Source: Colimorpha sp045640985
GTDB lineage: Bacteria; Bacteroidota; Bacteroidia; Bacteroidales; P3
DNA length: 6,613 bases
Direction: 5' to 3'
NCBI GenBank assembly: GCA_045640985.1
Contig: JAZUFZ010000044.1
Span: 1 to 6,613, forward strand
Below are positions 1 to 6,613 of the stretch, piece by piece (position 1 is the stretch's first letter; the number at the start of each line of letters is the position of its first letter). The notes beneath the pieces were generated by a model. It did no database searches. It saw only the letters and a list, made by a program, of their open reading frames with translations, and was not told where the DNA came from. A program made the position numbers and the translations under genes.

Positions 1-107
1 GCGGTCATACGCTGGATATATCCATGTATCCCAGCGGCGTGTATCTCCTTGACCTCGCAACCCCCACCACCCACTACCGAACCCGCGTGATAAAAATCAA
101 TCCTTGA
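1..107 (+). CDS. C-terminal end of a T9SS-secreted protein (5' part outside window)
   Basis: Only the last 34 complete codons are visible; the frame begins at position 3 and ends at a TGA at 105-107. The tail contains the pattern L-D-I-S-M-Y-P-S-G-V-Y-L-L followed by a basic strand ending R-V-I-K-I-N-P. This matches the last strands of the T9SS type A sorting domain (hydrophobic-D-[IV]-S-x-x-x-x-G-x-Y-[LI]-[LV], then a short K-rich hydrophobic end). In known T9SS cargo this domain directs passage across the outer membrane and is then cleaved. It is similar in pattern, not in detailed sequence, to the tail of the next gene. Nothing can be said about the functional part of this protein. The other two frames contain stops here (for example TGA at 88-90), which supports the chosen frame. 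Confidence 0.8.
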   Translation, partial: GHTLDISMYPSGVYLLDLATPTTHYRTRVIKINP

Positions 108-201
108 GATCATCCGAACGAAACCGACTCTTGAAAAGAAACAGATAATGCTGGAAGATATCGCACATTAATAAAATTAGTATTTTAGGAACTTTAATTA
201 T

Positions 202-207
202 AGGAGA
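202..207 (+). promoter_or_regulatory. Possible ribosome binding site for the giant gene
   Basis: AGGAGA lies 9 to 10 nt upstream of the ATG at 217, in an otherwise AT-rich leader. The match to an anti-Shine-Dalgarno sequence is reasonable though the spacing is slightly long. Bacteroidota often initiate without a strong Shine-Dalgarno, so the site supports the 217 start but does not prove it. Confidence 0.4.
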
Positions 208-216
208 CACATCATC

Positions 217-3200
217 ATGAATCTACAACAAACAAGATCGAAATGCGGAATAAGCCTGTTCCTATTGCTGTTGTATGTGGTAGGAATGTGCAATTCTGTG
301 AATGCACAGCAGGAATGCAACATCGCAATAGTGGGCGATTATGAACCTGCCTGTCTGCTGCCATTAGACAAGGAGTATATTGAAGAGTATGCAGATGCCC
401 TGTTGGCATGTAAAGGTTCAACAGTCAATTATACGGTGTATTGCTACATTGATGGAGCCCAGACGGATTCCTGCAGATGGTATGTGAACGGAGCATCAGA
501 AGTGCATAAGTCCGGGCGCAACACGATATGCGTGACCTGGGGCGAGGATGCTTTCGGTGAGATAAGTGTAACTGCAGTTTCGGAAGAAGGAGATAGCTGT
601 ATGACGACACGTCCGGTCCGGCTGATAGACAGCCCGGTGGCTGGTGTGACGACTGTGCCGGAATATGAAGTGGAGAACAGAACGCTCATGGTGACCGTGT
701 GCAGGGGCACAGTTGTGTCGTTTTCCGATGCTTCGGATATGGGAAACAGTGACATGGCTTCAAGTGTGTGGGATAACAGCCTTGAGGGAACGTCCGGCGG
801 ACTGACCTACACTTTTGTGGCAGAAAAAAACACCACAGTCATTCACAGGGTGGAGAATAACTGCGGTTGCTGGGATGAGGTGGAAATACTGGTCAAGGTG
901 GTAGAGCTGCCTGTAGTGAGTATCGGATGCTATGGCACAGCCTGTGAAGGATCTCTGGCGCATTATTATGTAGAGTCCCCCTCATGCAGCCAGTACTCCT
1001 GGTTCGTGGAAGGCGGGGAAATCATATCTGGTCAGGATGGTGCCGATGTTCAGGTGCTTTGGAACGAAGTGGAAGACGGCTACGGGGTGGTCGGCATCGA
1101 TGGCAGCCTCTGCAGCGATCGGCTGTGTCCTTATATGATGAAGGTGAAAGTGCCGGTAATTCAGAACCTCCTTCCCGTAGAGGGCGCGGCGGATGTGTGT
1201 GAAGGAGACGTGGTGGTGTATAGTCTTCCTCAGTTCGGTTCAACATCATATAATTGGCAGGTGGCTCCTCAGAATGGGGTGCAGATCTATGATGACCATG
1301 AAACCAGTCGGATTACCTATCGGTTTACACGCCCGGGAACATATAAGATATGGAGCGATTATTACTGCGAGTTTCTGGATTGTGGTCCGTATGTCAGCGA
1401 TACCTTGTCTGTAGTGGTGAAACCCGTACTGAAGGTAACCGGGGATGATATGATATGCTATGGCTCCTCCTGTGAACTCTCCTGCGAACCGTATCTGTCA
1501 GTCGATTGGACTGTGTATGATGTTTCGGCGGAGGAAATCGTGGCTACGGTACAGAATGCGTCGGATTTGAGTTATATGTTTCCGCATCCGGGCAGGTACA
1601 GTATTACAGCCAGCCATCCCGATTACTGTCCGACGGAGCCGTTCCAGCTTACGGTGCGCAGTGCCCCGCCAGCCCCGACGGCTGGGGACCTTGTACCGGA
1701 AAATCCTCATGTGGCATGTCCGTACAGGTCGATTGGACTGAAGGCGCATCCCCGGAATTACACCACGATATGGGAACCGGTATGTGAGGATGCCTCCCCG
1801 CAGCAGATATCGGGAGAAGAGGTGACCATCCAGTACGATGAGGAGGTTTGCGACATAAGGCTGTATAACTATGAGCCTCTCACGGGATGCAGATCGACAG
1901 ACTACTACCTTTATGAGGTGGAGGAACTGGTATTGGAACCTGTCTCCCTGCCCACAACACCCATCACAGTGACTGAGGGGAGCAGTATTGACTGGACTAA
2001 TGGACAGGTGCCATATCAGGAAGGGGTACTCTACAGGTGGTTTATGGATCCCGATAAACAGAACTACGGTTCACTGATGGGCAGTGAGCTGAGCAACAGC
2101 GCCGTATGGATTGTGAATAGGCGGAATAATATACCAAATGATGATTCTTTTATGGTTACAATAGAGCGAGAGGGCTGTGAGATTGATACCCGGACGGTTA
2201 CCATACATGTTCTGCCGGTGCAGTCGGATGATTTGCAGATAAATCTTCCAGGATCCGTATGTGCAGGGGAGACCATCACCCTTACAGGTACTGGTGGAAA
2301 CAGCGCGTCATACTGGTGGGAGGTAAATGGTGTCTTTGTCGGTGTAGGAAACGATGTACGCTATACAATTCCAGAGGCTACAGTGGAGAGAAATTATGAA
2401 ATAACTCTCCTGTCAAGTTCTTATGATGAATACAGCGGCGCTCAAAATCAGAGCAGTGTAACGGAGACGCTATCAGTGCATCCTCAGCCTGCGGGGAGTC
2501 TGTTTTATGATCGACCAAACAACCAGTTGCGGGTAACTTCTTCAAACAGCGGTTATTCGTACAGCTGGTGGTTGAATGAAATACCGCTCAGTAATACAAC
2601 CTCCAGTATTGACAATCCGACCGAGGGTGTTTACAGGTGTGTCGTGACAGATTTGGCAACGGGCTGTACGAAAGAATTGACATGGTGGGATGAAAGCGCC
2701 CCATCTTTCTCCTGCCAGAATACAGAATGGGCATCGAGTACCTATAGTCACTGCTCCCACAGTGCAACGTTGAGAGTCCCGGCAGACGCAACGGATATTT
2801 CCTGGTCAGTATCCGGAATCATGTACGATATCGAAGAGAGTGAAACGGGACATTGCGCAACAGTGACGTTCAACGGGCTGGGAACCGGGCGGGTGACGGC
2901 TTACTATATGAATAATGGGCAGTGCTGCCATAGCAGTTATGATGCAACGGTCGCGTTCATTCCCGACTTTGATCTTGAGTTGAAGTGTGATAACGTGGAA
3001 ATACATAACAAATCCATTTTAGCACCGAATATGGAAATGAGTATGAGTATATCGAAGAATGGAACTGTCGTATGGACGGGCTCTATAACGGATAGAACGA
3101 TCAGTGTTCCACTTTCAGCCCAGGATGCGGGAACCTGTGTGTTCCGCCTGAGCCGCGTGGGCGACCACAACCTGAACTGCTCCATAGGCACAGTGACCTA

Positions 3201-5565
3201 TATACCGGTGGAAGAGGTTCAGATGTCCATTACCACTTCAAATACGCGAAATCCGGGATTCACCTGCGAATTGACCCCCATCCAGTTGCGGCTGGAAACG
3301 GACCCGCAGGTGTCTGTCGAAAAAATACGATGGGATTTTGGCGATGATTCCTGGGTAACCACAGCCTCTGATAATGTATGGCATACGTTTGGAAATTACG
3401 ATCCTCCTGCAATGAATAATTATACTGTTCATGCCCGGGTTACAACGACTGCGGGATGTGTGGTGCCTGATGTGTCATTATCGGTGAGATCGTATCGAAC
3501 TCCGTTCTACAATAATATCAGTTATAATTATGATAATGGTAATATTTCTATTAATGAACTTTTGCAGATTCTCATACCCACAGAAATTACCTGCCCGATT
3601 GAAGATTCGACAAGGGTGGATATTTTGTACCTAATTAGCAGTCCGGCCACCAACTGCCGGTATCATTGGAACGCAGTTCCGTCCGACAGGATTGACCAGG
3701 AGTATTATCAGACGCATTACACCTATAATTATGTCGTGCAGATAACCGACACCAATTACTGCAAGGTGGAAAAATCAGCAGCTGTGACCTTCAAGAACCG
3801 GCCCGAGGCGGTTATCTTTCCAGACAAAACGCAATACTGTATAGGTGACGAAATCCGGATGACGGCAGCTACCGGTCCCGATACCATTCACAATCAATAT
3901 CATTGGACGGTAACCTGCGCCGAGATGCCTTCAACAACCACAACCTATCAGGGCGCGACCATACATTTCAGGGCGCAGTATGCCGGAGAATATCATATAT
4001 CCCTCACGGTAAGCAATGACGAGGGGTGCAGCAACCACACCAGTGCAACGGTACGGGTGAATCCCCAGCCGCCGGCTTTGTCGATATACAACAACGATCC
4101 TAAATGTATAGGAAATCCCCCGGTAGAACTACATGCCCATGGCGATTATGAGAACAGGGCTTTATGGAATAATGGATCTTATGGAGCCACGGCATCATAC
4201 TATACAGCCGGTCCGGTGACCGTGTATTATGTTGACACCCTGACTGGGTGTGTTTCTGCAACGGCAGGCACTACCATAGAACCAGCCCCTCAGTTTGATG
4301 CTCTGCTGACCGGATGTTATGAGGTATGCGAGAATGTGGTGGATCAGAATGCCAGCCTGTCCACTTGGGGGCTTATATCGGACAACCACCGTTATTCCTG
4401 GCGCTGGATGCTGAACAGTTATGATCTGGCACGCGGAACCAGCACATCAAATCCATTGCAGTTGCCATTGAATGGATTTGGCGAATATTGGATGTCGATG
4501 GATTACAATAACGATACATGCCGAGTAGAGTCTCCGTTGCTGAAACTTACGCAGACCAAATTCTGCAAGTGCGATGACCTTGAGGTGAACTATCACTATC
4601 AGATATATACCGATGATTGTGAACCGACAGTTCTGGTGACACTCATTGTGTGTAACCATTCACAATCGACACTGTGTATAGATGAAGTGGGGCTGCAGTC
4701 GGAAAGCCTCGCCGCAGGCATGAGTGTACACAGACTCGCAGATATGTCCAACCATCCGGACCATCTCATGCCAGGTATGTCAGAATGGTATCAGCTGACA
4801 CCAGGTGCGTGCGACAGTCTGCAGGTGTTGGTTGAGATGTCTGATTTGCTATGCCGGGACATTCCATTGCGTATAACGGACAATTGCAATCTCTGTACCA
4901 AGGATGTACTCATCTCGGTAGATTGGAATACCGGTTGTGAAGAGAATGTGACAGAAGGAAAGTGTACCCTCAATAGTGGTCTATCCAGTCCGGGAGTGGG
5001 ATATTTCAATTTCCAATGGTCGTTAGAATCAGCCGATAACGTTTTCTATGTAGTCAGTGAGCCTCCACTGGTGATAGACGCATCGGCTACAGCGAGTGGA
5101 ACAGGAATGGAGGTGTCGGGTCTGCTGATGATGGGAATAGAGACTTTGCGGCAACTGGCGCAGGATAACAGTATGATCTGTATTACAGCACTGGTGTGCG
5201 ACAATGACCAGCTGTGCCGCTATACCTATTGCGTGTCATCGCGGGACCTGCTCATACTGATGTTACAGGAGTTTTCGGATGACAAAGGCTCTGTTTCAGG
5301 AATGGAGGGGGACGGCGGCAACGAGGCAAGGAATGAAATTCGGTTAAGTCCCAATCCGGCTTCTGGAATGGTATATGTGGAGGCCTCGCATCCCGTCACG
5401 GAAATTCTCGTGATGGATATGCATGGAATACAGGTGGCGCATTATCAGCATACGAATGTCTTTGATGTGTCAGCATTGGTGGTAGGCTCTTATATCGTAA
5501 AGGTGACAGAATCATTGTCAGCCACGGATCAAAAGACGGAATACCTGAAACTGGTCCGTCAATAG
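217..5565 (+). CDS. Giant multi-module Ig/PKD-like surface protein with T9SS type A sorting domain
   Basis: Encodes 1782 residues. Residues 1-30 form a Sec signal peptide: K/R-containing start, a leucine-rich core at 14-22, and likely cleavage V-N-A|Q-Q. Cys25 is not in a proper lipobox (V-G-M-C), so a lipoprotein is unlikely. Residues ~60-1449 carry about 16 divergent Ig-like/PKD-like modules. Many open with a C-x-G motif (C65, C162, C243, C328, C414, C682, C1208, C1297), have a core Trp, and close with a G-C or T-G-C motif. The module at W1039 has the classical PKD signature W-D-F-G-D-D. Residues 1450-1686 are a different, Cys-rich region, followed by a Gly/acidic linker at 1687-1706. Residues 1707-1782 are a T9SS type A sorting domain: L-S-P-N-P at 1710-1714, D-x-x-G at 1734-1737, F-D-V-S at 1749-1752, G-S-Y at 1757-1759, and a basic end K-L-V-R-Q. 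The protein is expected on the cell surface or released outside. By analogy with similar arrays it may be an adhesin or stalk; no enzyme motif was seen, and the ligand is unknown. The 217 ATG is preferred because it directly gives the signal peptide. Confidence 0.95.
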   Translation: MNLQQTRSKCGISLFLLLLYVVGMCNSVNAQQECNIAIVGDYEPACLLPLDKEYIEEYADALLACKGSTVNYTVYCYIDGAQTDSCRWYVNGASEVHKSGRNTICVTWGEDAFGEISVTAVSEEGDSCMTTRPVRLIDSPVAGVTTVPEYEVENRTLMVTVCRGTVVSFSDASDMGNSDMASSVWDNSLEGTSGGLTYTFVAEKNTTVIHRVENNCGCWDEVEILVKVVELPVVSIGCYGTACEGSLAHYYVESPSCSQYSWFVEGGEIISGQDGADVQVLWNEVEDGYGVVGIDGSLCSDRLCPYMMKVKVPVIQNLLPVEGAADVCEGDVVVYSLPQFGSTSYNWQVAPQNGVQIYDDHETSRITYRFTRPGTYKIWSDYYCEFLDCGPYVSDTLSVVVKPVLKVTGDDMICYGSSCELSCEPYLSVDWTVYDVSAEEIVATVQNASDLSYMFPHPGRYSITASHPDYCPTEPFQLTVRSAPPAPTAGDLVPENPHVACPYRSIGLKAHPRNYTTIWEPVCEDASPQQISGEEVTIQYDEEVCDIRLYNYEPLTGCRSTDYYLYEVEELVLEPVSLPTTPITVTEGSSIDWTNGQVPYQEGVLYRWFMDPDKQNYGSLMGSELSNSAVWIVNRRNNIPNDDSFMVTIEREGCEIDTRTVTIHVLPVQSDDLQINLPGSVCAGETITLTGTGGNSASYWWEVNGVFVGVGNDVRYTIPEATVERNYEITLLSSSYDEYSGAQNQSSVTETLSVHPQPAGSLFYDRPNNQLRVTSSNSGYSYSWWLNEIPLSNTTSSIDNPTEGVYRCVVTDLATGCTKELTWWDESAPSFSCQNTEWASSTYSHCSHSATLRVPADATDISWSVSGIMYDIEESETGHCATVTFNGLGTGRVTAYYMNNGQCCHSSYDATVAFIPDFDLELKCDNVEIHNKSILAPNMEMSMSISKNGTVVWTGSITDRTISVPLSAQDAGTCVFRLSRVGDHNLNCSIGTVTYIPVEEVQMSITTSNTRNPGFTCELTPIQLRLETDPQVSVEKIRWDFGDDSWVTTASDNVWHTFGNYDPPAMNNYTVHARVTTTAGCVVPDVSLSVRSYRTPFYNNISYNYDNGNISINELLQILIPTEITCPIEDSTRVDILYLISSPATNCRYHWNAVPSDRIDQEYYQTHYTYNYVVQITDTNYCKVEKSAAVTFKNRPEAVIFPDKTQYCIGDEIRMTAATGPDTIHNQYHWTVTCAEMPSTTTTYQGATIHFRAQYAGEYHISLTVSNDEGCSNHTSATVRVNPQPPALSIYNNDPKCIGNPPVELHAHGDYENRALWNNGSYGATASYYTAGPVTVYYVDTLTGCVSATAGTTIEPAPQFDALLTGCYEVCENVVDQNASLSTWGLISDNHRYSWRWMLNSYDLARGTSTSNPLQLPLNGFGEYWMSMDYNNDTCRVESPLLKLTQTKFCKCDDLEVNYHYQIYTDDCEPTVLVTLIVCNHSQSTLCIDEVGLQSESLAAGMSVHRLADMSNHPDHLMPGMSEWYQLTPGACDSLQVLVEMSDLLCRDIPLRITDNCNLCTKDVLISVDWNTGCEENVTEGKCTLNSGLSSPGVGYFNFQWSLESADNVFYVVSEPPLVIDASATASGTGMEVSGLLMMGIETLRQLAQDNSMICITALVCDNDQLCRYTYCVSSRDLLILMLQEFSDDKGSVSGMEGDGGNEARNEIRLSPNPASGMVYVEASHPVTEILVMDMHGIQVAHYQHTNVFDVSALVVGSYIVKVTESLSATDQKTEYLKLVRQ
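394..4563 (+). repeat. Protein-level tandem array of about 16 Ig-like/PKD-like modules
   Basis: The repeat is visible only in the protein. A core tryptophan flanked by small or hydrophobic residues (such as S-Y-N-W-Q-V, Q-Y-S-W-F-V, R-Y-H-W-N-A) recurs at residues 88, 185, 262, 347, 431, 519, 608, 701, 784, 863, 953, 1039, 1151, 1230, 1317 and 1395. Spacing is 77 to 97 residues apart from one gap of 112, with a mean near 87, the usual size of an Ig or PKD beta-sandwich. The modules at W88 and W262 also have the hydrophobic-x-V-x-W strand seen in Bacteroidota PKD-like domains (around 104 and 283). No close DNA-level repeats were seen, so the modules are old and diverged. Exact domain boundaries and the count (15-17) are inferred. 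Confidence 0.8.
4448..4480. repeat. 10-bp perfect inverted repeat inside the giant gene
   Basis: CAAATCCATT at 4448-4457 is the exact reverse complement of AATGGATTTG at 4471-4480, with a 13-nt loop between them. It lies in codons of the last Ig-like module (around residues 1411-1422). It is not followed by a T-run, so it is not an intrinsic terminator. It may be a chance palindrome or an mRNA hairpin; no function is claimed. Confidence 0.45.
4564..5274 (+). other. Cys-rich, probably duplicated region between the Ig array and the sorting domain
   Basis: Residues 1450-1686 of the giant protein lack the regular core-Trp and C-x-G pattern of the array. Two segments look alike: one starts with C1450/C1452 and continues with C1468-E, C1479 and C1487; the other starts with C1557/C1560 and continues with C1574-E and C1583. 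The offset is about 107 residues. The first segment (1470-1540) has the strand pattern of a CARDB/DUF11-like beta-sandwich: N-H-S at 1480-1482 and two P-G turns before a late strand. A further cluster, C1655, C1661, C1667 and C1672, ends the region. I do not recognise a named family; the beta-sandwich assignment is an inference from pattern only. Confidence 0.5.
5335..5562 (+). other. T9SS type A C-terminal sorting domain of the giant protein
   Basis: Residues 1707-1782. The order of motifs matches the family: L-S-P-N-P-A-S-G, then a V-M-D-M-H-G turn, then F-D-V-S with G-S-Y-I-V, then a final basic hydrophobic strand. In characterised T9SS cargo this domain is recognised after Sec export, guides crossing of the outer membrane, and is removed by the sortase-like enzyme PorU, often with attachment to A-LPS. 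The flexible linker just before it (1687-1706, rich in G, D, E and S) is the likely place of cleavage. Whether this protein is anchored or released cannot be told. Confidence 0.9.
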
Positions 5566-5590
5566 GTCAGGACAAATATAATTGTATTTA

Positions 5591-6613
5591 ATGTATAAAA
5601 AATGTGTTATGAAGCGTATAACTATAATAATATTATCGATGGTGTCTTATCTGAGTGGAATAGGACAGAACTGGCAATGGGAGAATATTGTAAGGACCAA
5701 CTCTTTTGTAACAGGTTATAATACAAATGATATTAAAATGGATAGTGAAGGAAATGTCTATGTGAGTCAGACTGTACAAGGAAGAACCTGCGCATTTGAC
5801 CAGATAAAGGTATCTGTAAAAGGGGTAGATATGTGGCCGTCGCATCTGGGTCGTCGGGGGGAATATCAACATGATCAATTCCCTGTAGGTGGAAGGCGTG
5901 TGGATCTTACTTCTCTCTATAAACTCTCACCAGACGGAGAACTGCTGTGGCACGGCTCGTTTACGTCCAACACAGCTCTCAACCCCGGAATGTGTTCGAG
6001 TTTGCACCTGGTCGGAGATACGGAGTTGGTAGCATTTATGTATTGGGTACCTGATTACGGCAGGTGGAACTATTTCTGGGATACCACCTATACAGGGATG
6101 GGCATAAATGAATTGTATCCCAACATGAAGGACAGTTTGTATGCGTTACCGTCCCTGGCAGTCCTGACGTTTGATCTTTTGGATGGACATATAAAGGAAA
6201 AACATTTTCTGCATCTCGGATTTGTGGATTCTACCGGTCATGTGCTTCAGCGGCGGGACGTGGATCCGGATTACCCTCATGAAAAAGACAGCAACTGCTA
6301 CTGTCTCTCGACGATTCCATTGCAACAGAATCCGACGGCAATAGACTGTTCGGGGAATATCTATATTACAGGCGAGGCATGTCTGAGATTTGATCGCAGG
6401 GATTTCCCGCGAGATGTCACGCAGTATGTCGGGGATGGTCTTGTGGCAGGATATGCCATCATAGTAGATGGGCATACCCGCTTCAAGGTATATCCTGATA
6501 TGGCAATGCCGCGAGGATGGAGTGTCGCATTATTCAAGTTCTCGCCGCATTTTGAAAATCTGTTGGGTTTTACTCCGGCAATCTGTGGACGGTATGGTGA
6601 TTATTCTGAACCT
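5591..6613 (+). CDS. Secreted beta-propeller-like (SBBP-type) protein, 3' end outside window
   Basis: An open frame of 341 codons runs to the window edge with no stop. Two starts are possible. The ATG at 5591 gives six extra residues. The ATG at 5609 gives a compact signal peptide (K-R start, hydrophobic I/L core, likely cleavage S-G-I-G|Q). Neither has a good Shine-Dalgarno; 5609 has an A-rich upstream stretch, and I cannot decide between them. Numbered from 5591, the mature part shows D-x-x-G-N-[VI]-Y-[VI] motifs at 51-58 (D-S-E-G-N-V-Y-V) and 252-259 (D-C-S-G-N-I-Y-I, followed by T-G), typical of SBBP beta-propeller blades. A blade-like Y-K-L-S-P-D-G-E-L-L-W lies at 110-120. The visible part is rich in Asp, Tyr and Trp, as in extracellular proteins. 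The gene follows the giant gene by only 25 bp (43 bp for the second start), suggesting co-transcription. A T9SS tail may exist downstream but is not visible. Ligand and function are unknown. Confidence 0.85.
   Translation, partial: MYKKCVMKRITIIILSMVSYLSGIGQNWQWENIVRTNSFVTGYNTNDIKMDSEGNVYVSQTVQGRTCAFDQIKVSVKGVDMWPSHLGRRGEYQHDQFPVGGRRVDLTSLYKLSPDGELLWHGSFTSNTALNPGMCSSLHLVGDTELVAFMYWVPDYGRWNYFWDTTYTGMGINELYPNMKDSLYALPSLAVLTFDLLDGHIKEKHFLHLGFVDSTGHVLQRRDVDPDYPHEKDSNCYCLSTIPLQQNPTAIDCSGNIYITGEACLRFDRRDFPRDVTQYVGDGLVAGYAIIVDGHTRFKVYPDMAMPRGWSVALFKFSPHFENLLGFTPAICGRYGDYSEP

Noticed and set aside
172..187. AT-only inverted repeat TAAAAT-TAGT-ATTTTA in the first spacer, as a terminator
   Set aside because: The six-base stem has no G-C pairs and is not followed by a T-run; in AT-rich spacers such palindromes are common by chance.
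181..188. TATTTTAG as a Bacteroidota -7 promoter element (TAnnTTTG)
   Set aside because: It differs from the consensus by one base in the key TTTG, and no TTTG-like -33 element is found at the expected distance upstream.
283..294. Lipobox at Cys25 making the giant protein a lipoprotein
   Set aside because: The residues before Cys25 are V-G-M, lacking the Gly/Ala/Ser needed at -1, while a good signal peptidase I site follows at residue 30.
824..830. A7 run as a phase-variation switch in the giant gene
   Set aside because: Seven A is short for slippage-driven switching, the frame is intact, and it lies well inside the coding region with no sign of a repeat expansion.
984..1202. 72-codon + strand frame and overlapping - strand frame at 1022-1249
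   Set aside because: Both are short, Arg-rich shadow frames inside the giant gene, where the Ig-like module pattern continues uninterrupted in the main frame.
5633..5878. 81-codon open frame on the - strand
   Set aside because: It is antisense to the start of the third gene, and its product shows no recognisable domain or export signal.
6146..6475. 109-codon open frame on the - strand
   Set aside because: It lies fully antisense to the third gene, whose frame has a signal peptide and propeller motifs; the antisense product has no recognisable feature.

Overview
The window looks like a chromosomal stretch from a member of the Bacteroidota, most likely a gut or oral Bacteroidales with a type IX secretion system (T9SS). 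The evidence is two separate C-terminal tails of the T9SS type A sorting-domain kind, Sec signal peptides of the style common in this phylum (cleavage just before a Gln), AT-rich spacers with weak Shine-Dalgarno signals, and a very large protein made of Ig-like/PKD-like modules of a kind common in Bacteroidota surface proteins. Genus and species cannot be fixed from the sequence alone.

Layout, all on the + strand: (1) positions 1-107 hold the last 34 codons of a gene that starts outside the window and ends in a T9SS-type tail. (2) Positions 108-216 are a 109-bp spacer with a possible ribosome binding site. (3) Positions 217-5565 encode a 1782-residue exported protein: signal peptide, about 16 Ig-like/PKD-like modules with a tryptophan recurring about every 87 residues, a cysteine-rich region that looks internally duplicated, a short Gly/acidic linker, and a T9SS sorting domain. 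(4) After a 25-43 bp gap, a third gene starts at 5591 (or 5609) and runs off the window end. It has a signal peptide and at least two beta-propeller-type (SBBP-like) repeat motifs. There is no gene-free stretch longer than about 110 bp.

Taken together this is a co-oriented, probably co-transcribed cluster of secreted or cell-surface proteins. The large one is probably a long extracellular stalk or adhesin-like rod, exported by Sec and then by T9SS, and anchored or released when the C-terminal domain is removed. The ligand, the partner and the physiological role cannot be read from the sequence. I see no RNA gene, mobile element, CRISPR array or integration site. The most distinctive items are the cryptic regular module array, the duplicated Cys-rich region next to the sorting domain, and the pairing of the giant protein with a propeller-like secreted protein.
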